The notes beneath the pieces were generated by a model. The model was not told the DNA's origin. It made no database searches and saw nothing but the letters and a program-made list of their open reading frames with translations. From Streptomyces pristinaespiralis (GTDB taxonomy: Bacteria > Actinomycetota > Actinomycetes > Streptomycetales > Streptomycetaceae): DNA of 64,000 bases. Positions 1 through 9,081 of the stretch are shown here, one piece after another (the stretch's first letter is position 1; the number at the start of each line of letters is the position of its first letter). The DNA lies in NCBI RefSeq assembly GCF_001278075.1, contig NZ_CP011340.1, positions 2,790,001 through 2,854,000 on the forward strand. Direction: 5' to 3'. The translations under genes were made by a program, and so were the position numbers.

Positions 1-2505
1 GGTCACCAGCGCCTTGGCGGCCCCGCGGATGCGCCGGACGGCCTCCGGACGGCCCGGTTCCGCCGCGGGCAGCCCGCGTGTGTCGGCCTCCAGGGCGGCG
101 GCCGCGCGCAGCAGCGGCCAGGCGTACCGCTGGGTGCCGAGGGGGAAGCCGGACGCGACGGCGCGTGCGAGCTCGCGGCGTGCGTCGAGGATCCGGCCCT
201 GCGCGGCGGCGATCCGCAGGGCGACCGTGATCGCGGGAAGCGTCGCCTGCGGAACCGGATCGTTCGTGCCGAAGTGCTTGTGTGCCAGCGCCAGATGCTC
301 GACGGCTCCGGCGACGTCCCCGCGCTCGATGGCGATCCCGGCGAGCAGCACGGCGGCGCGGCCGCTCGGTCTCGGGCTCAGAGCGACGCGCAGGGCGTGT
401 GCCGCCGCCTCCTCGGCCTCGTCCCACCGGCCCAGGGAGAAGTGGGAATCGGCCAGGTTGTTCCTGATCCAGGCACGGCTGTCCAGCAGTCCGTACCTGC
501 CGACCATCCCGAGGCCCTCTTCGAGGACGCGGATCGCTTCCTGTGAGCGGCCGACGCTCTCCAGCACGGACGGCAGGTTCGTGTAGATGCGGCCGATGTG
601 CGCGGTCAGTCCGAGGCCGACGGCCCGTTCCTTGACCGCGTACATACCGGCCACGCCGCCCTCGACGTCGCCGGCGTCGGCCATCAGGCTGCCGAGGGTG
701 AGGCGGGCGCGGAGCTCGATGTCCTCCGCGCCGACCATGCGCGCGTACTCGACAGCCTGCTCGGCCGTCGCGAGGCTCTCCGCACCGGGGGCGTGCTCCT
801 TGCGCCAGGCCGCCGCCTCCGCGAGCACTTCCGCGTGCACCGCGGAGGGCGCCAGCCCCCGGACCAGGTCCTGGGCGGCGCTCAGTTCGGCCCATCCGTC
901 GCCGCGTCCCAGTGCGGAGATCAGCCGGGAGCGCTGGACCGAGAACCAGGCGGCCCGCAGCGGATCGTCCTCCGCCTCCGCCAGCCGCTGGCCGCGCTTG
1001 GCCGTCTTCAGTGCCCGTTCGCGTTCGCCGCAGAGCCGGCCCGCGACGGCCGCTTCCGCCATCAGGTCGAGATAGCGCAGCGGTGTGGTCGCCGGGTCGC
1101 AGCCGCACGGGGGGTAGACCTCGGCGTGGTCCAGGGGCCGCAGCTCCGAGCGGACGCTGTCGGGGGCGCTGTCCCACAGCTCCATGGCCCGTTCCAGCAA
1201 CCGCAGTTGCTCGGCGTAGGCGTGCCGGCGCCGGGCCCCGACAGAGGCTTTGAGCACGGCGGGCAGCGCCTTGGCGGCGTCGCCCGCGCGGTACCAGTAG
1301 GTGGCCAGGCGGGTGGCCCGCTCCTCCTCCCGTACGAGGGTGGGATCGCCCTCCAGCGCCTCGGCGTAACGGCGGTTGAGGCGGGAGCGCTCGCCGGGCA
1401 GCAGGTCGTCGCTGACGGCTTCACGGGCGAGGGAGTGCCGGAAGCGGTAACCGTCCCCGTCCGGCACGGCGAGCAGGATGTTCGCGCCGACCGCGGAGCG
1501 CAGCGCGGCGATGAGTTCGTCCTCCGGCAGACCGGCGACGGCCTGCAGCAGGCCGTGCTCGACGGTGGAGCCGCCTTCGGCGACGATCCGCACCACGCCC
1601 TGTGCGTCCTCGGGCAGCGCCTCCACGCGCACGAGCAGGATGTCGCGCAGGGAGTCGGGCAGGGCGGGGCAGTTGTCGTCGCTGAGGCCGGTGGCGAGCT
1701 CCTCGACGAAGAAGGCGTTCCCGTCGGAACGGTCGAAGACCTGGTCCACCAGGGCGGGGGCGGGCTCGGCCGCAAGGATGCCGGCCATCTGCCGCCGTAC
1801 CTCGGTCCGGTTGAAGCGCGGCACCTCGATGCGCTGCACCGTGCGCATGCGGTCGAGTTCGGCGAGGAACGGGCGCAGCGGGTGGCGCCGGTGGACGTCG
1901 TCCGAACGGTAGGTGGCGATCAGTACCAGCCGGCCGCGGCGCACGGTGCGGAACAAATAGGCGAGGAGGTGGCGGGTGGAGGCGTCGGCCCAGTGGAGGT
2001 CCTCCAGCACCAGGACCACGGTGCGGTCCGCCGCGACCCGTTCCAGCAGCCGTGAGGTGAGTTCGAAGAGGCGGGCCATGCCCTCCTCGTCGTGCCTGCT
2101 GTGTTCGCCGCCGGGCGCGGCGAGTTCGGGCAGGAGCCGGGCGAGTTCCTGCTCCTGACCGCCGGCGGCGGCCAGGAGTTCCTCCGGCAGCCGCCGGTGC
2201 AGGGAGCGCAACGCGGTCGAGAAGGCGGCGAACGGCAGCCCGTCCGCGCCCGTCTCGACGCATCCGCCGACGGCGACGACGGCGTCGCGGCGGCAGGCCT
2301 CGCTCAGCAGTTCCTCGACGAGCCGGGTCTTGCCGACCCCCGCCTCGCCGGCGATGAGCAGTGCCTGGGGCTCGCCCGGTCCCCCGGCCGGTGTCTGCGG
2401 GCCGACGCCGGCGGCGCGGTTGAGCGCGTCGGTGAGCACCCCCAGCTCACCTGCGCGGCCGACGAATACGGGGCTGACGGACCTGGTCTCCACGCCGCCG
2501 AGCAT
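1..2505 (-). CDS. Large AAA+ ATPase transcriptional regulator, LAL/LuxR type (3' end outside window)
   Basis: An open minus-strand frame gives 835 residues and runs off the left edge. It starts at the ATG reading MLGGVETRS. The N-terminal ATPase module follows the motif VFVGRAGEL (about residues 13-21), with Walker A GEAGVGKT (about 53-60) and Walker B VLVLEDLHWAD (about 163-173). The rest is helical and TPR-like. This layout is typical of LAL/MalT-like regulators, which usually end in a LuxR helix-turn-helix. That end is not visible, so DNA binding is inferred. A GTG five bases upstream is in another frame and gives only a 68-residue shadow. The ligand and targets are unknown. Confidence 0.85.
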   Translation of the reverse strand, partial: MLGGVETRSVSPVFVGRAGELGVLTDALNRAAGVGPQTPAGGPGEPQALLIAGEAGVGKTRLVEELLSEACRRDAVVAVGGCVETGADGLPFAAFSTALRSLHRRLPEELLAAAGGQEQELARLLPELAAPGGEHSRHDEEGMARLFELTSRLLERVAADRTVVLVLEDLHWADASTRHLLAYLFRTVRRGRLVLIATYRSDDVHRRHPLRPFLAELDRMRTVQRIEVPRFNRTEVRRQMAGILAAEPAPALVDQVFDRSDGNAFFVEELATGLSDDNCPALPDSLRDILLVRVEALPEDAQGVVRIVAEGGSTVEHGLLQAVAGLPEDELIAALRSAVGANILLAVPDGDGYRFRHSLAREAVSDDLLPGERSRLNRRYAEALEGDPTLVREEERATRLATYWYRAGDAAKALPAVLKASVGARRRHAYAEQLRLLERAMELWDSAPDSVRSELRPLDHAEVYPPCGCDPATTPLRYLDLMAEAAVAGRLCGERERALKTAKRGQRLAEAEDDPLRAAWFSVQRSRLISALGRGDGWAELSAAQDLVRGLAPSAVHAEVLAEAAAWRKEHAPGAESLATAEQAVEYARMVGAEDIELRARLTLGSLMADAGDVEGGVAGMYAVKERAVGLGLTAHIGRIYTNLPSVLESVGRSQEAIRVLEEGLGMVGRYGLLDSRAWIRNNLADSHFSLGRWDEAEEAAAHALRVALSPRPSGRAAVLLAGIAIERGDVAGAVEHLALAHKHFGTNDPVPQATLPAITVALRIAAAQGRILDARRELARAVASGFPLGTQRYAWPLLRAAAALEADTRGLPAAEPGRPEAVRRIRGAAKALVT

Positions 2506-2561
2506 CGCACAACCGTCCGGGGGCGCGGCAGCCGTTATCGGTGTGCCGGTCATGGCCCGGG

Positions 2562-2738
2562 TCATGCGGCCCGTGTGAAGTGGCTGCTGTCGGGCCGGCT
2601 CACCCGCCCCTCCTTTTCTTCGCCGCCGGACGGGCGCGTGGCGCGGCGAAGGCGCTGCGTGCGGGGGACGCGGCGCTCGGCGTCGGCCTCCCGGATCAGG
2701 TCGGCGCGGCGCAGTTGCTGGATGGCGTAGTCGAACAT
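2562..2738 (-). CDS. Small basic protein of unknown function (58 aa)
   Basis: The ATG is preceded by a strong ribosome site (AGGAGG, six bases upstream), which favours this start over an in-frame one 48 bases further up. The product begins MFDYAIQQLRRADLIREAD and is rich in Arg and Glu with a basic, disordered C-terminus. There is no signal peptide or membrane segment. I know no function. Similar short starts occur in many Streptomyces hypothetical proteins. It lies between the LAL regulator and the MFS gene on the same strand. Confidence 0.6.
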   Translation of the reverse strand: MFDYAIQQLRRADLIREADAERRVPRTQRLRRATRPSGGEEKEGRVSRPDSSHFTRAA

Positions 2739-2869
2739 GGTGTTCCTCCTGTGTCGGGGGCTCTCGGCCCCGTCGGACATGTCCACCCTCGTCCCCCAGT
2801 ACGGCCGTCCGCATCGGGCGACTGCCGGATCTCCGGGCGGCCGGCGGCTTAGGGCCGCGGCCGGGTGCC

Positions 2870-4102
2870 TTAGGTCTTGTCCGCCGGCCTTGGGCGGCCC
2901 CTGAGGACCCCCTCCTCACTTGTGACGGGTACCGCCACCGGTGCGGGCCGCCTCAGGCCGGGTGTCAGGGCGAGGGTGACCGCGACGGAGGCGGCGGCCA
3001 TCACGGTCATGGCGGTCGCGGGCGAGGTGAGCTGGGCGATGCCGCCCGCCATCGCCGCGGCGACGCCCTGCATGGTGAGCATCCCGGAGGAGTGCAGTCC
3101 GAAGGCGTGACCCGTCAGCTCGCCCGGGGTCAGGGACAGCAGGCGTTCCTGGAGCAGCAGACTGGCGGAGAAGCCGACCGCTCCCACGGTCACGGCCGCG
3201 AGCGCCACGGGCAGAGCCGGGTGCAGGAAGAAGATCAGATACGGGGCGGCGAGCAACAGCAGCAGGGGCGGCGCACCGAATCTGTCGCGCCGACGCGCGG
3301 ACAGGAAACGGCCGGTCAGGGCGTCCCCGGCCAGCATGCCCACCGCGGTGCAGGCGAACAGCAGTCCCGCGTGGCGCGGTGCGTAGGAGACGAAGAGGGA
3401 CTCGCAGCCGACGACGAGTCCGTTGGGCACCCACAGGGCGAGGTAGACGCGGCGCCGCGGTTTCGACGACCACAGGAGCGCGTTGGTCCGCCGGCTCTCG
3501 CTCACGGAGGGACGGCCTTTCGCGCGCGGCCGCCGCCTCGTGAGACCGATGCGGGCGACGGCCGCGGAGACGACGTACAGGGCGGCGCCGGTGAGCAGGG
3601 TCTCGCGCGGCGTCAGGACGTTGACGAGTACGCCGCCGACGGCGTAGCCGCAGACCTGGAGGCTTCCCGCGCACATGTTGTGGACGGAGCGGCCGAGCAC
3701 GTAGCCCTCCGTGGGAAGGATCTCCGTGAGCAGTCCGTAGCGCACTCCGCCGCCGACCGAGCCCACCGTGCCCTGGACGGACAGGATCACGAAGATGCCC
3801 CACACCGGCAGGCCCGGCAGCGCGAGGGCCGTGGTGGCCACGGCGAAGAAGAGCGCCAGGCCGACGGTGGCCGCGCGCGGTGGCAGGCGGTCCGCCGCGG
3901 ACAGCAGGACACTCGCGCCGATCATCTGCACCAGCTTCGGGCCGAACATGCTGAGGGCCGCGAGGAGCGGCAAGCCGGTCGAGTCGTGGACGAGCGTCCC
4001 GAGGGCCAGCCCGCTCACCGTCAGTGCCGCCACGTGAGCGGCGGAGACCGCGAGCAGCGGAGCGAACTCCGGTGTCTCGAAAAGCTCTTGGTAGGTGCGC
4101 AT
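2870..4102 (-). CDS. Major facilitator superfamily (MFS) transporter
   Basis: This is a 410-residue polytopic membrane protein with about 10-12 hydrophobic segments, split near residues 195-215 by a basic loop (TRRRPRAKGRP), as in two-bundle MFS exporters. The substrate cannot be told from sequence. The gene is divergent from an ArsR-type regulator across only 60 bases, and a near-palindrome sits between them, so the regulator probably controls it. No strong ribosome site precedes the ATG. By context it is probably an exporter (inference). Confidence 0.85.
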   Translation of the reverse strand: MRTYQELFETPEFAPLLAVSAAHVAALTVSGLALGTLVHDSTGLPLLAALSMFGPKLVQMIGASVLLSAADRLPPRAATVGLALFFAVATTALALPGLPVWGIFVILSVQGTVGSVGGGVRYGLLTEILPTEGYVLGRSVHNMCAGSLQVCGYAVGGVLVNVLTPRETLLTGAALYVVSAAVARIGLTRRRPRAKGRPSVSESRRTNALLWSSKPRRRVYLALWVPNGLVVGCESLFVSYAPRHAGLLFACTAVGMLAGDALTGRFLSARRRDRFGAPPLLLLLAAPYLIFFLHPALPVALAAVTVGAVGFSASLLLQERLLSLTPGELTGHAFGLHSSGMLTMQGVAAAMAGGIAQLTSPATAMTVMAAASVAVTLALTPGLRRPAPVAVPVTSEEGVLRGRPRPADKT

Positions 4103-4137
4103 GGACGGAGTGTCGGCAGGCGTCCGGTCGCGGAGTT

Positions 4138-4164
4138 AATGTTTCGCGGGGAGGCGAAACCATT
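4138..4164. promoter_or_regulatory. Inverted repeat in the MFS/ArsR intergenic region, candidate operator
   Basis: TTTCGC (4142-4147) and GCGAAA (4154-4159) are perfect arms around GGGGAG. Extension to AATG and CATT gives ten-base arms with one bulged base. The centre is the ribosome site of the downstream TTG start, so binding or folding here would affect both divergent genes. Autoregulation is an inference. Confidence 0.5.
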
Positions 4165-5164
4165 GGGCTGGTGGGAAGTCAACGCGGACACGCTCGCGAG
4201 GAGCCGGTTCGTCGTGTCCCCCCTCTGCGAGACGACAGCGAGCCTGATGGTCCTGCAGAAGGAATCGCCCGCTCATCCGGCCGAGCGGCGGTGGCTGGAG
4301 CTTCACCGGCCCGCCTACCGGGAGCGGCTGGCCGCCGACCCGGTCACCGCCCTGCTGGTGCCCGTCGCACTGGGCAGACACCGGTGGATCGCCGACTTCG
4401 TGACGCCGGTACCGTCCCGCGAGGGTGCGGCGCAGGGCGGTGCGGAGTTCTACGACGAGCTGGCACGGATCCGTGCGACGCCGGACGAGACCGCTCGCGC
4501 CGACCTCGAGGTCGCTCATCGCGGGCCGCTGCCGGACGCGTTGCTGCGTCCCGGTCTGCCGGAGCGCATCGCCGACCTGCTGGAGTGGGTGTGGCGGGAG
4601 GCCGTGGCGCCCGACTGGCCGCGGCGGCGGCGCGTCATCGAGGCCGATGTCGTCGCGCGTACAGGGCAGTTGAGCCGGGCGGGCTGGGCGGCCGCACTGG
4701 ACGACATCCATCCGGAGATGCGGTGGCTGGGCGACAACCGGCTGCAGGTCAACACCCGTGCCTTCCCGCCCCGGCGGCTGATGGGGTCGCAGCTGCTGTT
4801 CGTGCCGGTCACGCCGCGCACGGGATGGATATCCACGGACCGGGCGGACGCCGACGGCACGGTGCACCGGAACGCCGTGGTGTACCCGTGCTCGGGCACG
4901 CTGGCGGAGCCGGAGCGGGCCGCCGCCCCCCAGGCGCTGGCCAGGCTGCTCGGCGCCGGGCGGGCGAGCGTGCTGGTGCTCCTGGACAGCCCGATGAGCA
5001 CGACGCACCTGGTGGCGCTGACGGGCCAGGGTCTCGGCTCGGTGGGCCGCCACCTCAAGGTGCTCCTGGACGCCGGGCTGGTCGGCCGCCGCCGTGCGGG
5101 ACGGTCCGTGCTCTACTACCGCTCCCCCGCCGGCGACGTGCTGGTGCGGGCCCAGGGCTCGTAG
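4163..5164 (+). CDS. ArsR-family transcriptional regulator with long N-terminal domain
   Basis: The product is 333 residues from a TTG start. That start is preferred because GGGGAGG lies eight bases upstream and the protein then begins GWWEVNADTLA, the conserved opening of this family. An ATG 24 bases upstream is also in frame. The N-terminal 260 residues form a ligand/effector-like region (SRFVVSPLCETTASL near the start). The C-terminal 60 residues are a winged helix (VALTGQGLGSVGRHLKVLL, then GRRRAGRSVLYYR). There is no obvious metal-binding Cys set, so it is not a classic metalloregulator. It probably represses the divergent MFS gene. Confidence 0.85.
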   Translation: MGWWEVNADTLARSRFVVSPLCETTASLMVLQKESPAHPAERRWLELHRPAYRERLAADPVTALLVPVALGRHRWIADFVTPVPSREGAAQGGAEFYDELARIRATPDETARADLEVAHRGPLPDALLRPGLPERIADLLEWVWREAVAPDWPRRRRVIEADVVARTGQLSRAGWAAALDDIHPEMRWLGDNRLQVNTRAFPPRRLMGSQLLFVPVTPRTGWISTDRADADGTVHRNAVVYPCSGTLAEPERAAAPQALARLLGAGRASVLVLLDSPMSTTHLVALTGQGLGSVGRHLKVLLDAGLVGRRRAGRSVLYYRSPAGDVLVRAQGS

Positions 5165-5248
5165 CGGCCTCCGGGACGACGGCCGCCGGACGCGACGGGC
5201 CGGATCACGACCCGGGGATCACGGCCCGGGGTGCAACGGCCCGCGCGA

Positions 5249-6016
5249 TCACGGCTCGTAGACGTACGGCGTCGTCGTGCACAGAGCCGTGAAGCCGAGC
5301 CGCTGCAGGATGGGCCTGCTGTCGTCCGACGCGTCGACCTGCAGAAAGCGGACGCCCTCGGCCACGGCGAGACGGGCCCGGTGGGCGACCAGGGCGCGGT
5401 AGATGCCGCGGCCGCGCCACTCGGCCAGAGTGCCGCCGCCCCAGAGGCCGGCGAAGTCCGTCCCCGGGTAGCGTTCCATGCGGGCCGAGCAGACCGGGAC
5501 GTCGCCCGCCATCGCGACGGTGATGTCGATCGTGTCGGGGTCCTTCGCCAGTTGGACGAGGAGCTGCTCGCGCAGCCGGTCGCTGCTGGTGCCGAAGGCC
5601 TGCTCGTGCACCCGCGCCACGAGGTCGACGCCCGCCGGGCCGGTCACCGGCTCCAGCCGTACTCCGTCGGGCAGTCCGGCCCCGGCCGTCAGGTGCGCGG
5701 CCTCCCCGACCATCACCGTCTCGTCGGGCTCCGGGGTGAATCCGGCCGCGCGCAGCCGCGCGCCGAGGTCGTGCGGGGTGTCATAGCTGTACAGCTTCCA
5801 CTCGAAGGGGCGGGCGAGCCCGGAGAAGTACCGCACCTGACCGTCGATCACCGCGTCGGCGGTCTCCGGACGCAGCGCGGACCACAGGACACCGCTCCAG
5901 TCACCGTCGGCGCCGGTCCGGCGCACCACGTCGCCGACCGCCTCGCCCCCCGGGGCGTCCCGGCGCAGCTGCTGGTCGAACAGGGCGAGTACGGCTTGCT
6001 GATCACGTGGGTCCAT
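5249..6016 (-). CDS. GNAT-family N-acetyltransferase
   Basis: This is a 255-residue protein. I start at MDPRDQQAVLALF; an in-frame start 33 bases upstream adds residues of poor character. The acetyl-CoA motif appears near residues 195-215 (GTLAEWRGRGIYRALVAHRA), with the R-x-x-G-x-G/A pattern as RGRGIY. The C-terminal VDASDDSRPILQRLGF is the usual GNAT strand-helix. The substrate is unknown. It follows a second GNAT gene on the same strand after a gap of 66 bases and converges with the ArsR gene. Confidence 0.85.
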   Translation of the reverse strand: MDPRDQQAVLALFDQQLRRDAPGGEAVGDVVRRTGADGDWSGVLWSALRPETADAVIDGQVRYFSGLARPFEWKLYSYDTPHDLGARLRAAGFTPEPDETVMVGEAAHLTAGAGLPDGVRLEPVTGPAGVDLVARVHEQAFGTSSDRLREQLLVQLAKDPDTIDITVAMAGDVPVCSARMERYPGTDFAGLWGGGTLAEWRGRGIYRALVAHRARLAVAEGVRFLQVDASDDSRPILQRLGFTALCTTTPYVYEP

Positions 6017-6082
6017 CGGGGCATTGGAGCACTGCCCGCCCGGCCGCACCAGCGGATTTCCGCCGGTGCGGCCGGCAGCCCG

Positions 6083-6640
6083 CTACGCGGCCCGGCGCTT
6101 GCGCCACTCCGGGGCCAGCACCGACCAGATCTGCTCGTCGTGCCGCTCGCCGCGGTACAGGTAGAGCTCCCGCTGGGTGCCCTCGTGGGTCATGCCCAGG
6201 CGCTTGGCGACGTTGATGCTGGCGCGGTTGGCGGAGGCCACGATCCATTCGACGCGGTGCATGCCGCGCACCTCCACCGCCCAGTCGATGATGAGGGTCA
6301 CGGCGCGCGTGACCAGGCCCCGGCCGGCCGCGGCCGGTTCCAGCCAGCAGCCCGCCTCGCAGGTCCCCTGGGTCACGTCCATGGTGCGGAACATGACACC
6401 GCCGACGAGGGTGCCCTCCAGCCAGATGCCGTAGATGCGCCCCTTGTCCGCGGCCGTCTTGTCGGCGTACGACTGGAGGAAGGCCCGGGCGGCGGGGACG
6501 TCCTTGACGATGTCCGGGAGTCCGACGTGGCGGCCGATGTACTCGCGGCCGCGGTCGATGTGGGCGAAGAACTCCTCCGCCTGCCAGGGTTCGAGGGGAC
6601 GCAGTTCCGCTCCGTCGTCGCCGAGGCTGATGGCAAACAC
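6083..6640 (-). CDS. GNAT-family N-acetyltransferase, RimJ/RimL type
   Basis: The 185-residue protein starts at GTG with GAAGGAG just upstream. It has the RimJ/RimL layout: ELRPLEPWQAEEFFAHIDR at the N-terminus, a motif A of AAAGRGLVTRAVTLIIDWA, and RVEWIVASANRASINVAKRL, where the conserved Asn lies. Family members acetylate N-termini of ribosomal proteins or small molecules; which applies here is not visible. The MMPL gene ends... rather begins the next unit: MMPL's stop lies 27 bases beyond this start. Confidence 0.85.
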   Translation of the reverse strand: MFAISLGDDGAELRPLEPWQAEEFFAHIDRGREYIGRHVGLPDIVKDVPAARAFLQSYADKTAADKGRIYGIWLEGTLVGGVMFRTMDVTQGTCEAGCWLEPAAAGRGLVTRAVTLIIDWAVEVRGMHRVEWIVASANRASINVAKRLGMTHEGTQRELYLYRGERHDEQIWSVLAPEWRKRRAA

Positions 6641-6667
6641 AGTGCTCCTTCGATGGGCCGCGGGCCG

Positions 6668-8878
6668 TTACCGCACGAGCTCGCCGTCCTCGCGGGCCCG
6701 TGCCCCGGGGATCCTCGCATGTGCGGCCTCGCGGCACTCGGGCTTTTCGATGCTGATCCTGGGCAGCAGGCGGCCCATCCACCGGGGCAGCCACCAGTTC
6801 GCGCCGCCGAGCAGGTGCATCAGGGCGGGCACCAGCAGGGTCCGCAGGACGAAGGCGTCCAGCGCCACGGCCGCGGCGAGGCCGATGCCGAACATGGCGA
6901 TGACCCGGTCACCGCTGAGCACGAAGGCCAGGAAGACGGAGATCATGATGACGGCCGCGGAGTTGATCACGCGGCTGGTCTCCGCGAGTCCGACCCGTAC
7001 CGCGCGCCGGTTGTCACCGGTCTCGAGCCATTCCTCGTACATCCGGCTGACCAGGAAGACCTGGTAGTCCATGGAGAGGCCGAAGAGCACCGAGACCATG
7101 ATCACCGGCAGGAAGGGCTCGATGGGGCCCGCGCTGCCGAGGCCCAGCAGTTCGCTGCCCCAGCCCCACTGGAAGACGGCCACGACGATGCCGAAGGCCG
7201 ACGCGACGGCGAGGACGTTCATCACCGCCGCCTTCAGCGGGATGCCCAGCGAGCGGAACGCGAGGAGCAGCAGGAGGCAGCCGAGCGCGATGACGACGCC
7301 GACGAAGAGGGGCAGCTTGCCGACGATGATCTCCGCGAAGTCGTCGTAGCTCGCGGTGACACCACCGACGTGCACCTGGAGCGAGGTGCCGTTCTCCGCG
7401 ACCGGCAGGACCTCGGAGCGCAGCCGGTCGACGAGTTCGCTCGTCGTCCTCGACTGCGGCGCGGACTCGGGGACGACAGTGAGCACCGCCGTGTCCCCGC
7501 TGCTGTTGTAGGCGACCGGCCCGGCGGACGCGACGCCGTCGGTGGCCCCAAGGTCCTCCCGGAGCCGGTCCAGCGCCATGTGGTCGTCGGGTCCCTCCAG
7601 CTCGGCGACGAGCGTGAGGGGTCCGTTGACGCCGGGGCCGAAGCCGTCGGCGAGCATGTCGTAGGCCTGCCGGGTGGTGGCGGAGGCGGGTCCGTTGCCC
7701 TGGTCGGACGTGCCGAGGTGGAGCGAGAACGTCGGCAGGGCCAGCACCAGCATGACGACAGCGGCGAGAACGCCCAGCAGCTTGGGCCGGCGCTCGACGA
7801 AGGCGGACCAGCGGGCGGCGAAGCCGGTGGGCAGTTCGGGCTGCGGCCCCTGTTCGGCCAGCCGGCGGCGCTCGCGCCTGCTGAGGGCCCGCATGCCGAT
7901 CATCGAGAGCAGCGCGGGCAGCAGCGTCACGGACGCGGCGACGGTGAGGACGACGGTGAGGGACGCGGCGATCGCGACGCCGTTGAGGAAGCCGAGTCGC
8001 AGGATCAGCATCCCGAGGAGCGCGATGCAGACGGTGGCGCCGGCGAAGACGACGGCGCGGCCGGTGGTGGCCACGGCGTCGCGTACCGCCTCGTCCACCG
8101 GCAGGCCGCGCTTGAGCCCCTTGCGGTGTCTGGTGACGATGAAGAGCGCGTAGTCGATGCCGACGCCGAGGCCGATCAGGAGGCCCAGCATGGGCGCGAA
8201 GTCGGCGACGGTCATGACATGGCCGAGGAGAACGATGCCCGCGTAGGCGGTTCCGACGGACACGAGCGCCGTGGCGATGGGCAGCAGGCTGGCGGCGAGG
8301 GAGCCGAAGACCAGGAAGAGGACGACCGCCGCGACCGCCACGCCGACCATCTCGGCGAGATGACCGTCGGGCGCCTCGGTCAGGGCGACGGCGCTCCCGC
8401 CGAGTTCGACGTCCACCCCGTCGCCGGCGGCCGCCTTCGCGGTGTCGACGACGGCCCTGGCCTGCGCCTCGGTGATGTCCTCGACCTGGTGGTCGAAGGC
8501 GACCACGGCGAAGGCGGTGCGGGAGTCGGGGCTGATCTGCGCGGCGCCGTCACTGCCGTACGGGCTCACGACGGCGGCGATGCCGTCGAGCCCGGCGACG
8601 TCCTCGAGCATGCCGGACATGCGCTTCTCGACGTCGGGGGCCCGGACGCTGCCGCCGTCGGTGCGCCAGACGATGGTGTCACTGTCGCCGGCCCGGCCGT
8701 GGAAGCCGTCCTGGAGGAGGGCGGTGGCGCGGCCGGATTCGGTGCCCGGAACCTCGTAGTCGTTGGAGTACGCGGATCCGGCGACGCCCGCGGCGGCCGC
8801 GACGCCGCCGAGTGTGACGAGCCAGAGCAGGACGACGACGAGGCGGTGCGTGACGCACCACCGGGCAATTGCTGCCAA
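6668..8878 (-). CDS. MMPL/RND-family membrane transporter
   Basis: The 736-residue protein starts at TTG, supported by GGGGAG eight bases upstream. The first membrane helix (RLVVVLLWLVTLGGVAAA) is followed by a large outside loop, then a helix bundle, a cytoplasmic basic loop (RALSRRERRRLAEQG), and a second loop-plus-bundle repeat. This is the duplicated MMPL architecture. RND-type charged residues occur in membrane stretches (GLGVGIDYALFIVTRHRKG; FGLSMDYQVFLVSRMYEEW). Family members export lipids or polyketides using the proton gradient. The cargo is unknown. No biosynthetic genes flank it. Confidence 0.9.
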   Translation of the reverse strand: MAAIARWCVTHRLVVVLLWLVTLGGVAAAAGVAGSAYSNDYEVPGTESGRATALLQDGFHGRAGDSDTIVWRTDGGSVRAPDVEKRMSGMLEDVAGLDGIAAVVSPYGSDGAAQISPDSRTAFAVVAFDHQVEDITEAQARAVVDTAKAAAGDGVDVELGGSAVALTEAPDGHLAEMVGVAVAAVVLFLVFGSLAASLLPIATALVSVGTAYAGIVLLGHVMTVADFAPMLGLLIGLGVGIDYALFIVTRHRKGLKRGLPVDEAVRDAVATTGRAVVFAGATVCIALLGMLILRLGFLNGVAIAASLTVVLTVAASVTLLPALLSMIGMRALSRRERRRLAEQGPQPELPTGFAARWSAFVERRPKLLGVLAAVVMLVLALPTFSLHLGTSDQGNGPASATTRQAYDMLADGFGPGVNGPLTLVAELEGPDDHMALDRLREDLGATDGVASAGPVAYNSSGDTAVLTVVPESAPQSRTTSELVDRLRSEVLPVAENGTSLQVHVGGVTASYDDFAEIIVGKLPLFVGVVIALGCLLLLLAFRSLGIPLKAAVMNVLAVASAFGIVVAVFQWGWGSELLGLGSAGPIEPFLPVIMVSVLFGLSMDYQVFLVSRMYEEWLETGDNRRAVRVGLAETSRVINSAAVIMISVFLAFVLSGDRVIAMFGIGLAAAVALDAFVLRTLLVPALMHLLGGANWWLPRWMGRLLPRISIEKPECREAAHARIPGARAREDGELVR

Positions 8879-9081
8879 CGGACCGGCTCCCCTGGTGGTT
8901 CGTGGATCTTTGGTCGGGAACAGCCCGCAAAGAACTCATGACCTGCAAGGACACACTCTGGCAGTCAATCGTGATCGTTTGTCCCTTTTGTGGGGTGAGT
9001 CACACGCGTGCACACGGGTGCATAACGGTGCACATCGCGGACATCGATGCGCACCGTCCACCCCGTCGAACGGACGCCGCG

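Noticed and set aside
3092..4138. Long plus-strand frame upstream of the ArsR gene
   Set aside because: It is the antisense of the MFS gene; the real start is the TTG at 4163.
8971..9053. Short GTGCAC-type repeats upstream of the MMPL gene as an operator
   Set aside because: Copies are irregular in spacing and no regulator gene adjoins.
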